A DNA stretch of 64,000 nt from Phytophthora hibernalis (GCA_012656075.1 JAAKBF010000076.1:372001-436000); one strand, 5' to 3'; shown: positions 21,391 through 33,360, counted from the first letter of the stretch. Program-made: numbers and translations. The notes: a model not told the origin generated them from the sequence alone.

Positions 21391-23784
21391 TCAACCAACG
21401 GGTGTGGCCTCAGAAAGGTTAAATCTCTCTGCGCTAGCACCGTACCACGAGCACGATAGCGCGTGCGAAAGCATGCCTTCATCTGGGTCAATCCGCCATC
21501 GAATCAGCAAAATTTTGAAGGTACGAATTACTTTACTCGGCATCACTCGCGCTACGAGCAGTAGCACAACGGATGTGGCTTGGTACACATGCTGTCCATA
21601 GAACAGGTATCCCGTGAGCAGCAATGCTTCCACAGTCGTGCAGCGTTTACCTCGAAACGTAATGTAGGCGAAATCCTCACAGTCGTAGAACAATCAAGTA
21701 AACTGGCCACCATGGCAGTTCTCTTCGAATGTCGTGAGCTTCGGTCGTTGCAAATCTCCGTTTGATGGGCCCACCTTGTTGGAAGACTTAGTCACAGACG
21801 AAGGTCGAGGGGTGATGTCGATAGTTGCGCCTCTCCTCATTGTCAATTGCATTTTCCTGGCAATGCGCTTCTCTATGATAGCTCCCAGGTTTGCCACAAA
21901 GCCCATTGAAACACTGAGATTAGCGACCACAAATACCAGGTTCACCGTGAAGACGTAGCACGAGTCATTAAGACCACAATACTTTGTTCCTCGTACCGAT
22001 GTTCGGCGCAGAAGTTCACCGTTCTTCACACCAATGAACGCCAGGGACGTGAGCCGCAGAGATGATAGGCATCCAAACGTGATTAGCGTGCTTGTCAGCT
22101 GCAAGATCTCCCACGGAATACGAAAATGGCGATCCAGCACTTGTTCGCCCGATCTTGCTCGGATGAGATTGATGAACGAGTAGTTGAAGGCAAAGAAACT
22201 GAGCGCGAGATTTACCACCGACGCCATCGAGTGTGCCCGTGGAGAGCCCAAGGTAATATAGATTCAAGTTGAACGCGAGGTGGTACGTGATCTGTGCAAG
22301 ATAAATGGGCTGCATTCGGCCATTCTGACAGCGGTACGCCCAAATTTGGGTGAGCAGCACGGAGCGCTTGTGTGACATCACTTGATAAAGACTGACAATG
22401 CCCATGAGGAGGATCTGCACAACAACAGCACCTGGCAGAATACGGTGTCCGCATACCGACTACGGAAGACGCTGATGACTTGGTCAAGGCGAGTTGGATC
22501 AGTCGGGTTCACGTCGTTTGTGTACTCCCACTCGGAATTGTACTGGTTGTGGACACAAACGCCACCCGATGAACAAACAGGCAGGTCGTCGGGGGCCTGC
22601 AGCATGAGACCGTAAGATTTCCAATGTTTCAGCATCGTGCATGTGTCCTCAATGAAGACTCCCGTGGTATTGACGACACGCACTCGGCACCCGGCGTAGT
22701 AGCCCTTGAAGAGCGGTTGCATGACATTTTTGACGTCGTAAATGGTGTTCTTGGCTGGGATGTATCGCGAGATGCTGGACAGGCTGCTCATGAACTGGTA
22801 CGGGAACAACTTAAGGATATCGGCAGCAGGTCTTCTCCTGCGTTTCAAAAGCGAGGTTTTCGCCGATGATGCCCTCGTTTGGAATGTCGGGTCGGCAATC
22901 CGTGTAGTGCGGGAACGTTATAACATCGGCAACCGGAACGGACGAGTAGTCGAGACTGTTCTTGGCGTACTAAAACTTGAACAGTCTCAGCAGGATACCG
23001 ATATCCCAGCGAGAGACACATTCATCCTTTCTTTCGACGGCCACTTCCAGTTCGCGGAGCATTTGTGGGGACAATGAGAGCTTGAGTGTTGCCAATACGC
23101 CTTCCGGACCATCAGCCAGGACGACATTGGGGGTCCCCCATTCGTTCACACCCGTGGAACAAACGGCTTTATTTGCGTCGAGTTGGTCGGCGAGTGCGAG
23201 AGCTTCGGGCGTGAGTCGGCTGTAGTCTCCTGCTGCGACGGCTTCCGTGGCAATGGCTTGGAGGTCTTCGTAGGCTGGTTTGCTCAATACGGCGTCACTT
23301 CCAAAGGCACTGAGCTGCATGAGTACCTTTCGGCAAGAGCAAATGCATCCCTCGCATCCACCATGCATAACAGGATCGAGTTGACTGTAAGCGAAGTAAC
23401 CGTCTTCTGGTCCGATGAAAACTTGGCGGTCGAGAGATAGCCGGTGGCTCCAAATACGAAGACGAGCAGCAGTGGTGCGATCAAGCAGCGTCCGATCACA
23501 GCAACTGCCGCACTGATCTCGATTGGTCGAAGCTTGGTTGGTCCACGACGCTGTTGCCGTTGCTGTCTACGCCACTGGTTTGCCCATGTTCCAATATGCT
23601 GCGAGTCTGTCTGGGGAACGACGACAACTTTGGCTCTGTTGACCAACGACTGGATCGGCTTCAGTACGGGCTGGGTCGCTGGCGTTTTTACTGCACACCC
23701 TTCTCTCACAACCGATTCACCGACATTGTTGCCTGCTGGTAAGTGCGTTGACTCACCACCAGACGAAGTTGAACTTGCAGTCAT
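21391..23784 (-). CDS. Multipass membrane protein of unknown function, interrupted reading frame
   Basis: ATG at 23784 starts MTASSTSSGGESTHLPAGNN, a polar cytosolic N-terminus with a basic RRQQRQQRR stretch. Membrane span 1 (CLIAPLLLVFVFGATGYL) follows, then a long Cys-containing lumenal region (AYEDLQAIATEAVAAGDYSR; CSTGVNEWGTPNVV; CTMLKHWKSYGLMLQ) and several C-terminal spans (VQILLMGIVSLYQV; ILQLTSTLITFGC; VNLVFVVANLSVSMGFV). Frames change near 23328 (A-run one base short on the minus strand), near 22970 (TAG before YAKNSLDY, or an intron end), near 22830, near 22425 and near 22245. An in-frame TGA sits at 21696-21694 before a further 100-residue frame ending at 21391. I recognise no family. 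It may be a real gene with sequence errors or a decaying one. Confidence 0.55.
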
Positions 23785-23962
23785 GTTGAGCACTGCTCTC
23801 TCCTCACGCGCGATTAACAATACCAACGATAGTCGATTCTCCAAAATACTGGTTCCCTGTCACTGAATAACCTCCTGCATCGACGAGCTAAAAACGAACA
23901 TCACAGACAAAACACAACACACCACAGTGATCGCAAGTCAAACTCGTGTTAGTGAAACATTC

Positions 23963-25299
23963 TCAGTGTAGGGGCCAAAACGCGTCGCTTTTGGTGGCTC
24001 CAGCGGATTTCGGTGACGCCCGCGTTTTCGCTATCACGAGGGCGTCCTCTGTTTCAAGAGCATGATTTGGGTCGGGGCATTCGCCGTCCTCCCAGTCAGC
24101 TATTGAGCGCGCCGACAGACTGACCACGAAGCGGTCCAGAAAGGCCTGGTCGCTGGCGATACGCAGGTCCATCAACGAATCTGGCGCCTGCTCCAGTATG
24201 AATGCCACCAACTTGCGCGTCACCTTGAGCACCACTACACAACAGCAACAATATGTCAGCTCAAAGTGTCGAATTCAAAATCCCCAGTCTTCATACCGCC
24301 GAACTCCATGTACGTCGCATTCAGTCGATGCCAGATCGCGTCCATCTTGATGAAAGCTAAACCAGCAACACAAGTTAGCTCCAGAAACTCAAATCACTCC
24401 GACGTCACTCACCCAGAAAAAGAGCTCGTAAAGGCCGCAGGCTCTTCAAACAGCGGCCAAAACACTTGTTTCGTGTCTGAAAAGCGTCCATCTCCAAGCT
24501 GCAGTAGTCCTGCCAGCAAGCAAGTCAAGTTGATGCCTGCGACACAAACAGGGTACCACTTTTTGTCCTGTCCTGGGGTTTGAGTCTGCAGGATGGCCCT
24601 CATCTCCACTGGATGCGCTTCAAAGGCGTACAGCAGACACTTGAGCGCCAGGACGCCTCCTCCTCTAAAGTCCGTCTCAGGACTGGCGTTCTGGAAGCCC
24701 AGTTGCACCCAGTCCACCTCCGTCCTGTAGAAATCCTGCGTCTGGTCCCCGTCCTGCACCGCTCTCCACAGTCTCTCCAACGAAGTCTCGAGCCACTCGT
24801 CCCCAGTCTGCATCTTGAGCGTCAGGTCCTTTTGGAGCTCAGTAAGTTCCTGAACAGCCTGAACTGAAGGCAGGACGGCGCCCGTCCTGTCCGAATCGGC
24901 TCGCGACCTGCGTCCTGACCAGGATGCTCTGCGTCCTGCCCAGGACGTCTTCACGGCCTGCAGCAGGTCGTCGGCTGTAGGCTCCCGTTTCTGCGACAAA
25001 GTAACGGCTGCGGGGGTAGACGGGACTCTGATCCTGCGAAGAGTGCGACTGAGTCTTGATCCTGAGCGTCCTGCGTCCTGCACGGCGTCCTGAGGTGCAG
25101 GATCGAGTGGCACACACAACACGCCGCACATCTCGCACTCCGCCAGCTGCGGGTGGTTCAGGAACGTGCAGACGCGACAGCTCCAGGCGTCGACGTCCTG
25201 CGCGTCATCCTGTGGAGGTGAGGCGGGTGCATCAGAGGCGCTGAGCAGCTCCTGCTGGATGTCTGGGGGCAGCGCAGCGAAGACGCTTGGGTCGATCAT
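23963..25299 (-). CDS. ELMO/CED-12 domain protein with N-terminal ubiquitin-binding-type motif and RanBP2 zinc finger
   Basis: ATG at 25299 (an upstream in-frame TTG is ignored). Residues 2-19 (DPSVFAALPPDIQQELL) look like a UBM ubiquitin-binding motif. C41, C44, C55 and C58 in WSCRVCTFLNHPQLAECEMC form a RanBP2-type finger. A Ser/Arg linker follows, then the ELMO domain (VDWVQLGFQNASPETDFRGG...). I infer three exons: 25299-24413, 24356-24297 and 24234-23963, with introns GTGAGT...TTTAG and GTATGA...TGTAG. Exons 2-3 supply the conserved WHRLNATYMEFG and VVLKVTRKL parts. An apparent one-base loss near 24430 (A-run on the plus strand), and possibly one at the exon 1 end, disrupt the frame. ELMO proteins regulate small GTPases (Rac/Arf) in cytoskeletal control. 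The UBM plus RanBP2 combination suggests ubiquitin binding. Confidence 0.8.
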
Positions 25300-25486
25300 G
25301 GCGAAACTTGAAGTGACCAAATAAAAGACTAAGTTGCGCTGCTTTAGTTAAGTTGCGGAAATGGTGAGTTGAAGTTGAGACCAGTAAATATGGAGCGGAG
25401 CAATTGACATGTCCTGAAAAGATTGTATTATGTGTGCCACACTAATGTTACTTTTAGTCCGACATGGCTACTCTTTTAGTCCATGG

Positions 25487-28056
25487 CTACCTTTTCGGTG
25501 GTCGAGTTGTTGAAGTTGACGTTGACTTGCCTTTTGCAGGACTCGCAGCTTTGGTGCTGGTTCTAGTGGTTTTGGGTGGACTGGCAGTTCGTTTGGAGGA
25601 CGTTGTGGGTTTGGAAGGACTGGTGACTGCTGGTGGTGCAGTTTGCTGAGGTTTGCGACTCTCCTGTTCCAGGTGCACCAGCATGTGCACTTCCTCACCC
25701 CACATGGCCAACATCTCGTTGGTGCGGCGAGTAGCTTCGTCCCAGTGCACTATTGGCGCCAATTTGCGGCCTTTCTGTTGCTCCAGAACCTGTAGAATGG
25801 CGTTCACGCGTTCAGCAGGGAACGCGGCAGGTCCGACGGACTGCAAGAGGCCACCCAGGCCTTGCAGTAAGGAAGCTGCGGTTGGCACCTTTTGACAGTT
25901 TTGGGGGTGTCGGTGGCTCGAGGTTTCAGTTGGGAGGATGACCCGGGTTTTGTAGGTGTCGATGGCACTGTTGCAGTGTGAGGCTTGGACGGGGAGGCTG
26001 AGGGCTTCTTTGGGCTAGCAGTGGCCCGCGTGGGGCTGGCAGCTCGAATTTTTGTAGCACCACTTGGTGCTGGCTTTGTTGGCGACTTTGATGCAGTTGT
26101 GGCCTTGGTCGGTGAAGCTTTTCCTCGAGCTGATGGGCTTCCAACAGGAGCTTTTCTGCTGGCTGTAACGGGTTTCGCAGCTGTGACTGGAGTCTTTGGT
26201 TTTACTGCCGTGTCAGAGGTAGAAGCTGCAGGTGGCACTGCTGGTGCTGGTGTTGCAGTAGAACTGGAAGCAAGTGATTGTGTATCTCCAACAATCTCGA
26301 GGTTGATCACACTGTCGACGGGTAGCCCCATTGCAGTGAGCAAGTTCACATCTCGACGAGAAAACGGCCAGTTGTACATGACGAAGCCCCGCTTGCCCTG
26401 AGACTGCATCAAGTCGGATACGTGTTTCTTGAGCGCACTCGCATAAGCTTCAAGTGTTGGTTGTGGTCGAAGTACAACCGGAATTTTGATTTGCACTGGT
26501 GTTTGTGGCGACACATTTGTTGATAAAACGGGCTCTGCACCACTGGGATCGCTTCGTCCGTCAGTACCTTGGCCTTCACTCTGCTGCGATTCTTGCTGCT
26601 GTTCAAGTATGAGCTGAATCTTCTTCTGTTCCTCTTCTCGAGCTGCCTGCGCTTGCCTCTCTTCGTCCTGCCGAAGTTGTATCAACGTTTGCTTCAGATC
26701 AATGGGCAGGTATTTCAGCTTTTCTCCCATTATGCGTGCACATTCAGCAGCATCCGTTGATGTGGCGCCTTCCACGAGTAACACACCGCGAATGACTTCA
26801 TCAATATCAAGAGATGATTGCTTATAGACAATTCGTGGCTCGGCAGATTCTGTTTCGATAATATCATGGTTTTGTTGGTTGTCTGAGTTGCGGAGCAATT
26901 GGAACTCGTTCTCTGGAACTGCGAGGCTTGGTGTCAGAACTTGTTGAATAATCCGCAGAGCCTCCTTGCTCAGAGTCTGCTTAGATGACTTGGTATCCCT
27001 CACAATTGAATCGCGTAGAAGCCCCAAGAGAGTTGCCACAGTCTGACGCAGCGCTACAGTTTGAGAACGGAAAAAGGAGCCGCCTGCACCTCCTCCAGCC
27101 TGCTGCAGTCGTCTCATTCGTGTTTTACAGACACGAAGCTGTCTTTTGTAGCAATATGCGTCCTTACGGGCATCTCCACGCTCTTCTTTGAGCTGCAAAA
27201 TCTGAGCTTCGAGCTCCTTTCGTTTTTCAGCTGCAGCCTCGAGATCATCGTGCGCTTGCTGAAGTCGGCGCTTCACCTCGTCGTTGTCACTCATCTGCTG
27301 ACTGAGCGTATTGCGCATAAGCTGCTCAAAGTAGCAGTCGTGAGCGCTCATGGAGACGAAGATGTCTTGTGTTGTTTCACTTTCCGCCCTCATGCGAGTG
27401 GCATCTACCAGAAGTGCATCGTGTCGCTTTCGCAAATTCGTAAAACCCTCGACAAAGAAGTCCAACTGAGCACGCGAATGCATCATTTCGGCTCGCATCT
27501 CATCGTGCTGGTCTTTCAAAACATTTGACTGTCGTACGAGGAAAGCTCGAGTTGTCTGCTCTTTGGTTCGTAAATGCGTCAACTCGAGCAGGAATCGCTT
27601 GAGTTTCTCGAAACTCGGAGACCCAGTGTGCACAAGTCGCTCTGCGTTTTTGAACGAAGTTTCCAGCACTTCAAGCTCCACAAGTTGTTGTTTGATCTCG
27701 TCATCGAGGTGGTGGTCTTTCACGCGTTCTTGCAGTTCAGGTTTGGTGTGCTGGTTGTTGGAACGAACTTCTGAGGACGACGCGATTGCTGGTAGGAAGG
27801 TGGTGTTAAATTTCGGCTTCTTGCTCGCGAGTATCCCGCTCTTGTGCTGTTGTAGGTCAGCAGACCGTAACCACGCAAGAAATACACCGAGAGAGGTGTC
27901 TTGGTCCAAACATACAAGTCCTGTCAGGACCCTCTCGATGTCAATCCGGTCTTCGCATCCTCGAAGGTCGATTCGTAGAGTCTCGGCTAGCAGTCGCAAT
28001 TGTGCTGGGGGCAATGCCTGCACCGAGTCTTGCACGAACGGCTTGATCCCCAGCAT
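25487..28056 (-). CDS. Large coiled-coil protein with Lys/Ser/Pro-rich linker, unknown function
   Basis: ATG at 28056 (MLGIKPFVQDSVQALPP); the frame opens six codons earlier without an ATG. The N-terminal globular part (about 80 residues) is followed by roughly 300 residues of heptad-like coiled coil (ELEVLETSFKNAERL; VKRRLQQAHDDLEAAAEKRK; KDAYCYKRQLRVCKTRMRRL). Next come a second helical domain with the EEEQKKIQLILEQQQES run, a conserved-looking YNWPFSRRDVNLL segment and a long basic low-complexity stretch of Ser/Pro/Lys repeats. A frame change near 25888-25894, beside a short A-run in GTCAAAAGGTG (minus strand), leads into about 130 more residues (PTAASLLQGLGGLLQ ... RPPKR) ending at 25487. 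The whole is about 885 residues. It may be a cytoskeletal or centrosomal-type protein, but nothing diagnostic was seen. Confidence 0.7.
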
Positions 28057-28160
28057 ACCAGCTCCATGGAGCAACTAAAGACAACGGACAGATTGACACT
28101 GGAATGGTAACTGCTTTGCGAATATTTATCGGACTAGACTACACGAAGCAAATAGCCTCG

Positions 28161-30419
28161 CTACGATGCGTATGAAACGGAGTTACCGGTGTCTGCGGCT
28201 CGAGAAGTAGCATGTGAAACGTAGTTACCAGTGTCTATGGCTCGAGAACCAGCATCGCCCTTGGCCATCATGGTTGCCTTGACGATCGCCGCGTTCTTCT
28301 TCGCTGCCGACTTCATGCCGGCAAACACGGAAATGAAAGTGAGGAAGACAACGACTCCGGCGAGTCCAAGAGATAACACGATCGGTGGGCCGTACACTCG
28401 GGTCGACGCCTTGGACGACGAAGACTCAGCCAGAGCTACCGTACACCGAGGACCAACCCAAGACTCGGGGTACGAGCAAGAGCACCGCGAGTTCACGCAA
28501 GTTCCGGTGATCAGATCCGTCCTACCGAAGATGCCCCCGATGGTGCAGTCCTGGTTCGTCTTGCAGAAGGCCTTGCCCACAACTTCCGTCACTAGGTTGT
28601 CGTCGTCCTGGTACTCGTCGATGTGACCGTCGATCCATTGTTTGGTCGGGTGACTGGAAGGATCACAGCCGACCTGCATGTAGTTGTCAGCTTCGAGATC
28701 GTCGCCCAGGTCCTGGTACAGTCGAATGTAGTCGAGCTTCATGAGCATAGGGAACTCGTCGCAGATTTTGTTCACCGTCACGTCCAAGCCATCGCCGCGG
28801 CATGCGTTGCCCGGGTTCGGAGGCTTGGTACCCCACGAACTGGACAACGCAACGTTAAAGATGATCGACATCGGCTCCTCCAGCATCACCTTCTGCGGGT
28901 TGCTGCTATTGGAGTTCTGAGGGACGTTGGAGAACGAGTCGGCCGTGACTTCGAACAGCGGATTGCCCGCGAGCATCCAGCGCACGTATCCGTTCACGCC
29001 CGTGACCCACTCAAGTTGATACACGAGGTAGTCCGTGTACGCGCCAAGATGAATCGGCCAATTCGACGAGATAGCGTCCATCTGATAGTTAAACGGGTCC
29101 ATTGCGTTCGACCGGGGCGTACTGGAGTTGCGTGGGCTAACACATCGTCCGTCTGAGTTGTCCGGGTCGCACAGGTAGGCTCCCATGTACGAGTTCATGA
29201 TTGGGTAGCAAGTTCCGTTGGAGTTGATTCCCCAGTGGTTCTTACCAGTCTCGTCAATGATACCCAAGTCACCATTCACATCCAGTGATGCTGGGCACGT
29301 TGACGTAGTGCACGAGTTCTCCGTGATTCCACGAGTGATTGAGGCGTTCACCGTCGTGAAACTCTGAACTTTGGTCGCCGTTTTGGCGCAGTTGTTGTTG
29401 GAAGCGTATCGAAGACCCTGGTACCAAGATTTGTGTCCGCGCTTCTGCTTGTAGTACGCTGTTGGTACGTCGATCAGGTTGGCTCCGTCGGTTTTACAGT
29501 CGTACGAGTACACACAGTACGGACTGGTAGCATCCACTCCCTTAGTGTCAGCAGCAAAGAGACGGAAGTCGATGGGCATCCCTGGAGCAATCTGCAAGGA
29601 CGACGAGATGGCCAAGCCACCGCCTTCCAGTACATCAATCTCCGGAGCTCCACGTCCCTGGTTGGGGTTGAGTCCGTATCCAGGGTTGTCATCACACGCA
29701 CTAATACGTTGGTTGGACGGGTGGAAGACGTCGGGTTCACATCGATTGTAGGAGAAAGGCCACATGCGGTTGGTAGATCCTGAGAAGATAGCTCGACCGA
29801 GGTTCCCCATCATCCAAATACCAGGCCACGTCGGGTAGTAGGCCGTCTCCGTCACCTGTCCGGACTTTCCTAGAGCCAAGTCCGGATTGCCCGACGCCTT
29901 TGATACCGCTCCAGGTAACTGAGCCCGTACCTCAAGCATACCTCCTTGGTAGCAGAACTTGTTCCAGGACTGCACCATAGCAGCTCGGTAGTAGAACGAC
30001 GCGTTCTGATATCCTGGCGGATGCTGGTACATGTTGTAGACCGAGATGGTAACATTGTCACTGTCCGTTTCGATATAGAAGTAGCACGTTCCGTCGTCGT
30101 CGCACTTGGTACTCGTCATGTTGTGCGAATAGACCTCCAAGGCGCCGTTCACTCCGTCAGGTTTGTCGAGTGACGTCCACATGTGGTCGTCACCGGGTCG
30201 GAAACTGCGGTTGGCCACGTTAAACTCGTCACTCATGACGAGGTTCCATTGTCGTCCTCGAGAGGTTGTGTACAGTTGGCGGTTGGCTGGCGTGTCCGGG
30301 TCCACCCAACTCCGAAGTCCGGACTTGGTTGGGTACTCGGACGAGGAAGAGCTGTTCTTGCCTGCCACCAAAGTCGTAGCCAATGTCCACGCTAATGCCA
30401 CGAAAGGGACCCGCATCAT
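28161..30419 (-). CDS. SKN1/KRE6-type beta-glucan synthesis-associated protein (GH16 fold), gene C
   Basis: I choose the ATG at 30419 (MMRVPFVALAWTLATTLVAG, a good signal peptide) although the frame is open to 30677; this gives 752 residues, matching paralogues E and F. It carries SDEFNVANRSFRPGDDHMW, GAPEIDVLEGGG, an EGF-like module (CKTNQDCTIGG...RCSCSYPESWVGPRC) and a membrane span (VLSLGLAGVVVFLTFISVF). The tail differs: it ends in two related repeats (AIDTGNYVSHATS and AADTGNSVSYAS) instead of NYxQNFV. The frame is intact. It is the first member of the head-to-tail array C-D-E-F in chromosome order. Confidence 0.92.
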   Translation of the reverse strand: MMRVPFVALAWTLATTLVAGKNSSSSSEYPTKSGLRSWVDPDTPANRQLYTTSRGRQWNLVMSDEFNVANRSFRPGDDHMWTSLDKPDGVNGALEVYSHNMTSTKCDDDGTCYFYIETDSDNVTISVYNMYQHPPGYQNASFYYRAAMVQSWNKFCYQGGMLEVRAQLPGAVSKASGNPDLALGKSGQVTETAYYPTWPGIWMMGNLGRAIFSGSTNRMWPFSYNRCEPDVFHPSNQRISACDDNPGYGLNPNQGRGAPEIDVLEGGGLAISSSLQIAPGMPIDFRLFAADTKGVDATSPYCVYSYDCKTDGANLIDVPTAYYKQKRGHKSWYQGLRYASNNNCAKTATKVQSFTTVNASITRGITENSCTTSTCPASLDVNGDLGIIDETGKNHWGINSNGTCYPIMNSYMGAYLCDPDNSDGRCVSPRNSSTPRSNAMDPFNYQMDAISSNWPIHLGAYTDYLVYQLEWVTGVNGYVRWMLAGNPLFEVTADSFSNVPQNSNSSNPQKVMLEEPMSIIFNVALSSSWGTKPPNPGNACRGDGLDVTVNKICDEFPMLMKLDYIRLYQDLGDDLEADNYMQVGCDPSSHPTKQWIDGHIDEYQDDDNLVTEVVGKAFCKTNQDCTIGGIFGRTDLITGTCVNSRCSCSYPESWVGPRCTVALAESSSSKASTRVYGPPIVLSLGLAGVVVFLTFISVFAGMKSAAKKNAAIVKATMMAKGDAGSRAIDTGNYVSHATSRAADTGNSVSYAS

Positions 30420-31066
30420 CAACTCGAGAAAGGGGAAAATCGCGACTGACAAGCACGCACTCGCTGTTCGAACCACCCTGTACGACAATCGTCTGGACGT
30501 AGCGGACAATCGAGAAATGGCTGTCTCTACCTCAAAGAGTGGTCCTGTAAAACGCAGCGTCGCTGAGATACCTAGTCCAGGTCTTGTCGTCTGGCGAGAT
30601 GTAGCATCTGCCACGAGCACGTGCTCTGGAAAACCTGTAGGCAGTACATTCGACATTATAATAGAGATTGCACCCACGTTCTCTATCGCAAAAGAGGACT
30701 ATTGCATGGTAAACACTTCCGAAGGCCCTCGCGATTGTTGCCTCGAAGGAAAACCCGACGTATGCGGAAGCTACTCTCTGAAAACTCTGAAAACACCTCT
30801 ACATGAACATTTAATCTACTATATTACGTTAAATCGAAAAGCAAAAATGTACCAGGAGACAGGTCCCCTGATGAGAGAGAGAGCCTGCATGCTCTATGCT
30901 GTTTGCTGTTCGTGAATTGATCAAAATCAGTTCTTACGAAAAAGATGGTGAACCTATTGGTCCGCTTTGATACTTTGTCTTGATACTTGTCTGCAAGCCA
31001 AAAAGAGCACGCGAACACGATCATTTGCATTTGTAAATACATGCATTTTCAACAGCCTCGCTTATC
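30420..31066. other. Intergenic between KRE6-like genes D and C
   Basis: No independent gene; this holds the gene C promoter. A TCAGTCGCGATTTT stretch on the minus strand about 35-50 bases above the C start is an initiator-like candidate. Confidence 0.35.
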
Positions 31067-33300
31067 TTACACGAAATTCTGGCTGTAGTTGTCCTTGGGA
31101 GTTCGCCGTTGGAAAGTTGGCCGTTCGCTTTGGCGTCGTGGTGCGTTGCTAGTTCCTTCGCCTTCATCAACTTCTGGGCCTCCTTCGCAGATGAGATCGC
31201 TGTCAGCCACACTGAGGCCAGCGAGACCAGGATGGCAAGACTACCGATTCCGAGTGACAGACCCATCGGCGGCCCATACACGCGCTTTGACAGACTGCTG
31301 GACTTCTCTGACGACCCGGACTGTGGATCCGTACAGCGAGGTCCGCTCCATGAAGTAGATGAACACGCACAGCGAGACTTGACGCAGGTTCCGGTCCTGA
31401 GGCTTGTAGACCCGACGTCACCACCAATTGTGCAGTCGTCGTCGGTCTTGCAGAAGGCCTTGCCATTCACCGTCTTCACAGGGTTATCATAGTCTGAGTA
31501 TTCGTCCATGTGGCCCTCGATCCACTCCTTCGTAGGGTGGCTCGCAGGGTCGCAGCTAACCTGCATGTAGTTGTCAGCAGGGAGGTCGTCACCAAGGTCT
31601 TGGTACAGACGAATGTAGTCGATCTTCATGAACATGGGGAACTCGTCGCAGATCCGGTTGTTTTCTTCGTTGGTACCGTCACCGTAGCACGGATTTCCGG
31701 CGTTCGGGGGCGTAGTACCCCAAGAACTAGACAGCGCGACGTTGAAGATAAGGGTCATGGGCTCTTCCAGCATGACCTTCTGTGGGTTGTTCTTCTGTTT
31801 GTTCTGTGGCACATTGGAGAACGCATCCGTCGTGATCTCGAAGATCGGACTGCCATCGAGCATCCAGCGCACGTAGCCCTCCTTACCGGTGACCCACTCC
31901 ATTTGGTAGACGAGATAATCGACGTAGCCGCCCAAATGAATGGGCCAGTTAGACGAGATAGCATCCATTTGATAGTTGAACGGGTTCATAGTGTTCGTTT
32001 TCGGGGTGGTGGAGTTGCGAGGAGCGACGCACTGTTTGTTGGTGTTATCCGGATCACACAAGTAAGCTCCCATGTACGAGTTCATGATCGGATAGCACGT
32101 GCCGTTCGTGTTGATGCCCCAGTGGTTCTTGCCCTTGCCGTCCATTAGAGACAGCTCTCCGTTCACATCCAGTGACCCTGGACATGTTTCAGTCGAACAA
32201 GTATTCTCCGTGATTCCAGCCTTCACCGACGCAGCCACAGTTTCGTAGTCCTGCTTGGCCTTGGGGTCTTGTTGGCAGAAGTTATTTGATCCATAGCGAA
32301 GGCCTTGATACCACGACTTGTGGCCACGCATCTGCTCGAAATATGCCGTCGGCACATCCATGACATTGGCACCTTTGGTCATGCAATCGTACGTGTACAC
32401 GCAGTACGGGTTGGTTACGTCAGCCCCTTAGCATCAGCAGGAAAGAGACGGAAGTCGTTCGGCATTCCCGGTGCAATCTGCAGCGATGACGAGATGGCCA
32501 AGCCACCTCCTTCGAGCAGATCGATCTCTGGTGCGCCACGACCTTGGTTCGGGTTCATACCGTAGCCAGGATCGTCGTCACACGCGTTAATACGTTGGTT
32601 TTCCGGGTTGAATACTTCCGGTTCGCACTTGTCGTAGGAGAACGGCCACATGCGGTTTGTGGAAGCCGAAAAGATAGCACGCCCGAGGTTCCCCATCATC
32701 CAAATACCAGGCCATGTCGGGTAGTATTTCGCGAGTGTGACTTTGCCGGATTTGCCCAATGCCAGGTCGGGGTTGCCAGACTTTTCAGAGACCGCACCCG
32801 GTAGCTGAGCCCGGACCTCTAACATTCCACCCTGGAAGCAAAACTTGTTCCACGACTGGACCATAGCTGCTCGGTAGTAGAAGTGGATGTCTTGGTATCC
32901 GGGAGGGTTGGTGTACATGTTGTACACAGAGATACTAATGTTGTCGGTGTCCGTCTCGATGTAGAAATAGCACGTGTCATCGTCGTCGCACTTGGTACTC
33001 GTCATGTTGTGCGAGTAGACCTCCAAAGCACCGTTCACACCGTCAGGTTTGTCCAAAGAAGTCCAAATGTGGTCATCACCCGGACGGAAACTGCGGTTGG
33101 CCACATTGAACTCGTCGCTCATGACGAGGTCCCATTTCCGACCGCGAGTTGGTGTAGGACTGTCGATTATCTGGAGTATCCGGGTCGACCCAGGTTCTGA
33201 TCCCTGACTTGGTCGGGTACTTCGCTGATGTGGAGCTGTTCTTGGCCGTGACAACCGCGACGAAAAACGCCAAAGCCACCGCTAAAGGTGTGAGACGCAT
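31067..33300 (-). CDS. SKN1/KRE6-type beta-glucan synthesis-associated protein (GH16 fold), gene D, three frameshifts
   Basis: ATG at 33300 (MRLTPLAVALAFFVAVVTAK, signal peptide). The GH16/SKN1 domain includes GAPEIDLLEGGG. An EGF-like module (CKTDDDCTIGG...RCACSSTSWSGPRC) and a membrane span (GLSLGIGSLAILVSLASVWL) follow. Three breaks are seen: near 33145 (two bases short before the RKWDLVMSDEF block), at 32424-32427 (a G-run one base short on the minus strand) and at 31095 (one A short before the last nine codons). Beyond the last break the DNA still encodes KDNYSQNFV and stop, ending at 31067 rather than at the shifted stop at 31021. Gene D is closest to gene E in sequence and in its 3' flank (cttatcttacac). 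Confidence 0.85.
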
Positions 33301-33343
33301 ACTGTACCCTCGTGCTGCGAGTGTCTTGTCCGTCGCGAGGCCA

Positions 33344-33359
33344 ATTGAAGAGTGACCGG
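33344..33359 (-). promoter_or_regulatory. Oomycete-type initiator candidate for gene D
   Basis: Minus-strand CCGGTCACTCTTCAATTGG lies about 45-60 bases above the ATG at 33300. It is a good partial match to the oomycete core initiator (GCTCATTYYNCAWTTT) and is nearly shared with gene E. Confidence 0.45.
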
Positions 33360-33360
33360 C

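Noticed and set aside
30420..30677. N-terminal extension of gene C (86 extra residues)
   Set aside because: The extension lacks similarity to paralogues and would bury the signal peptide; the ATG at 30419 fits family length.
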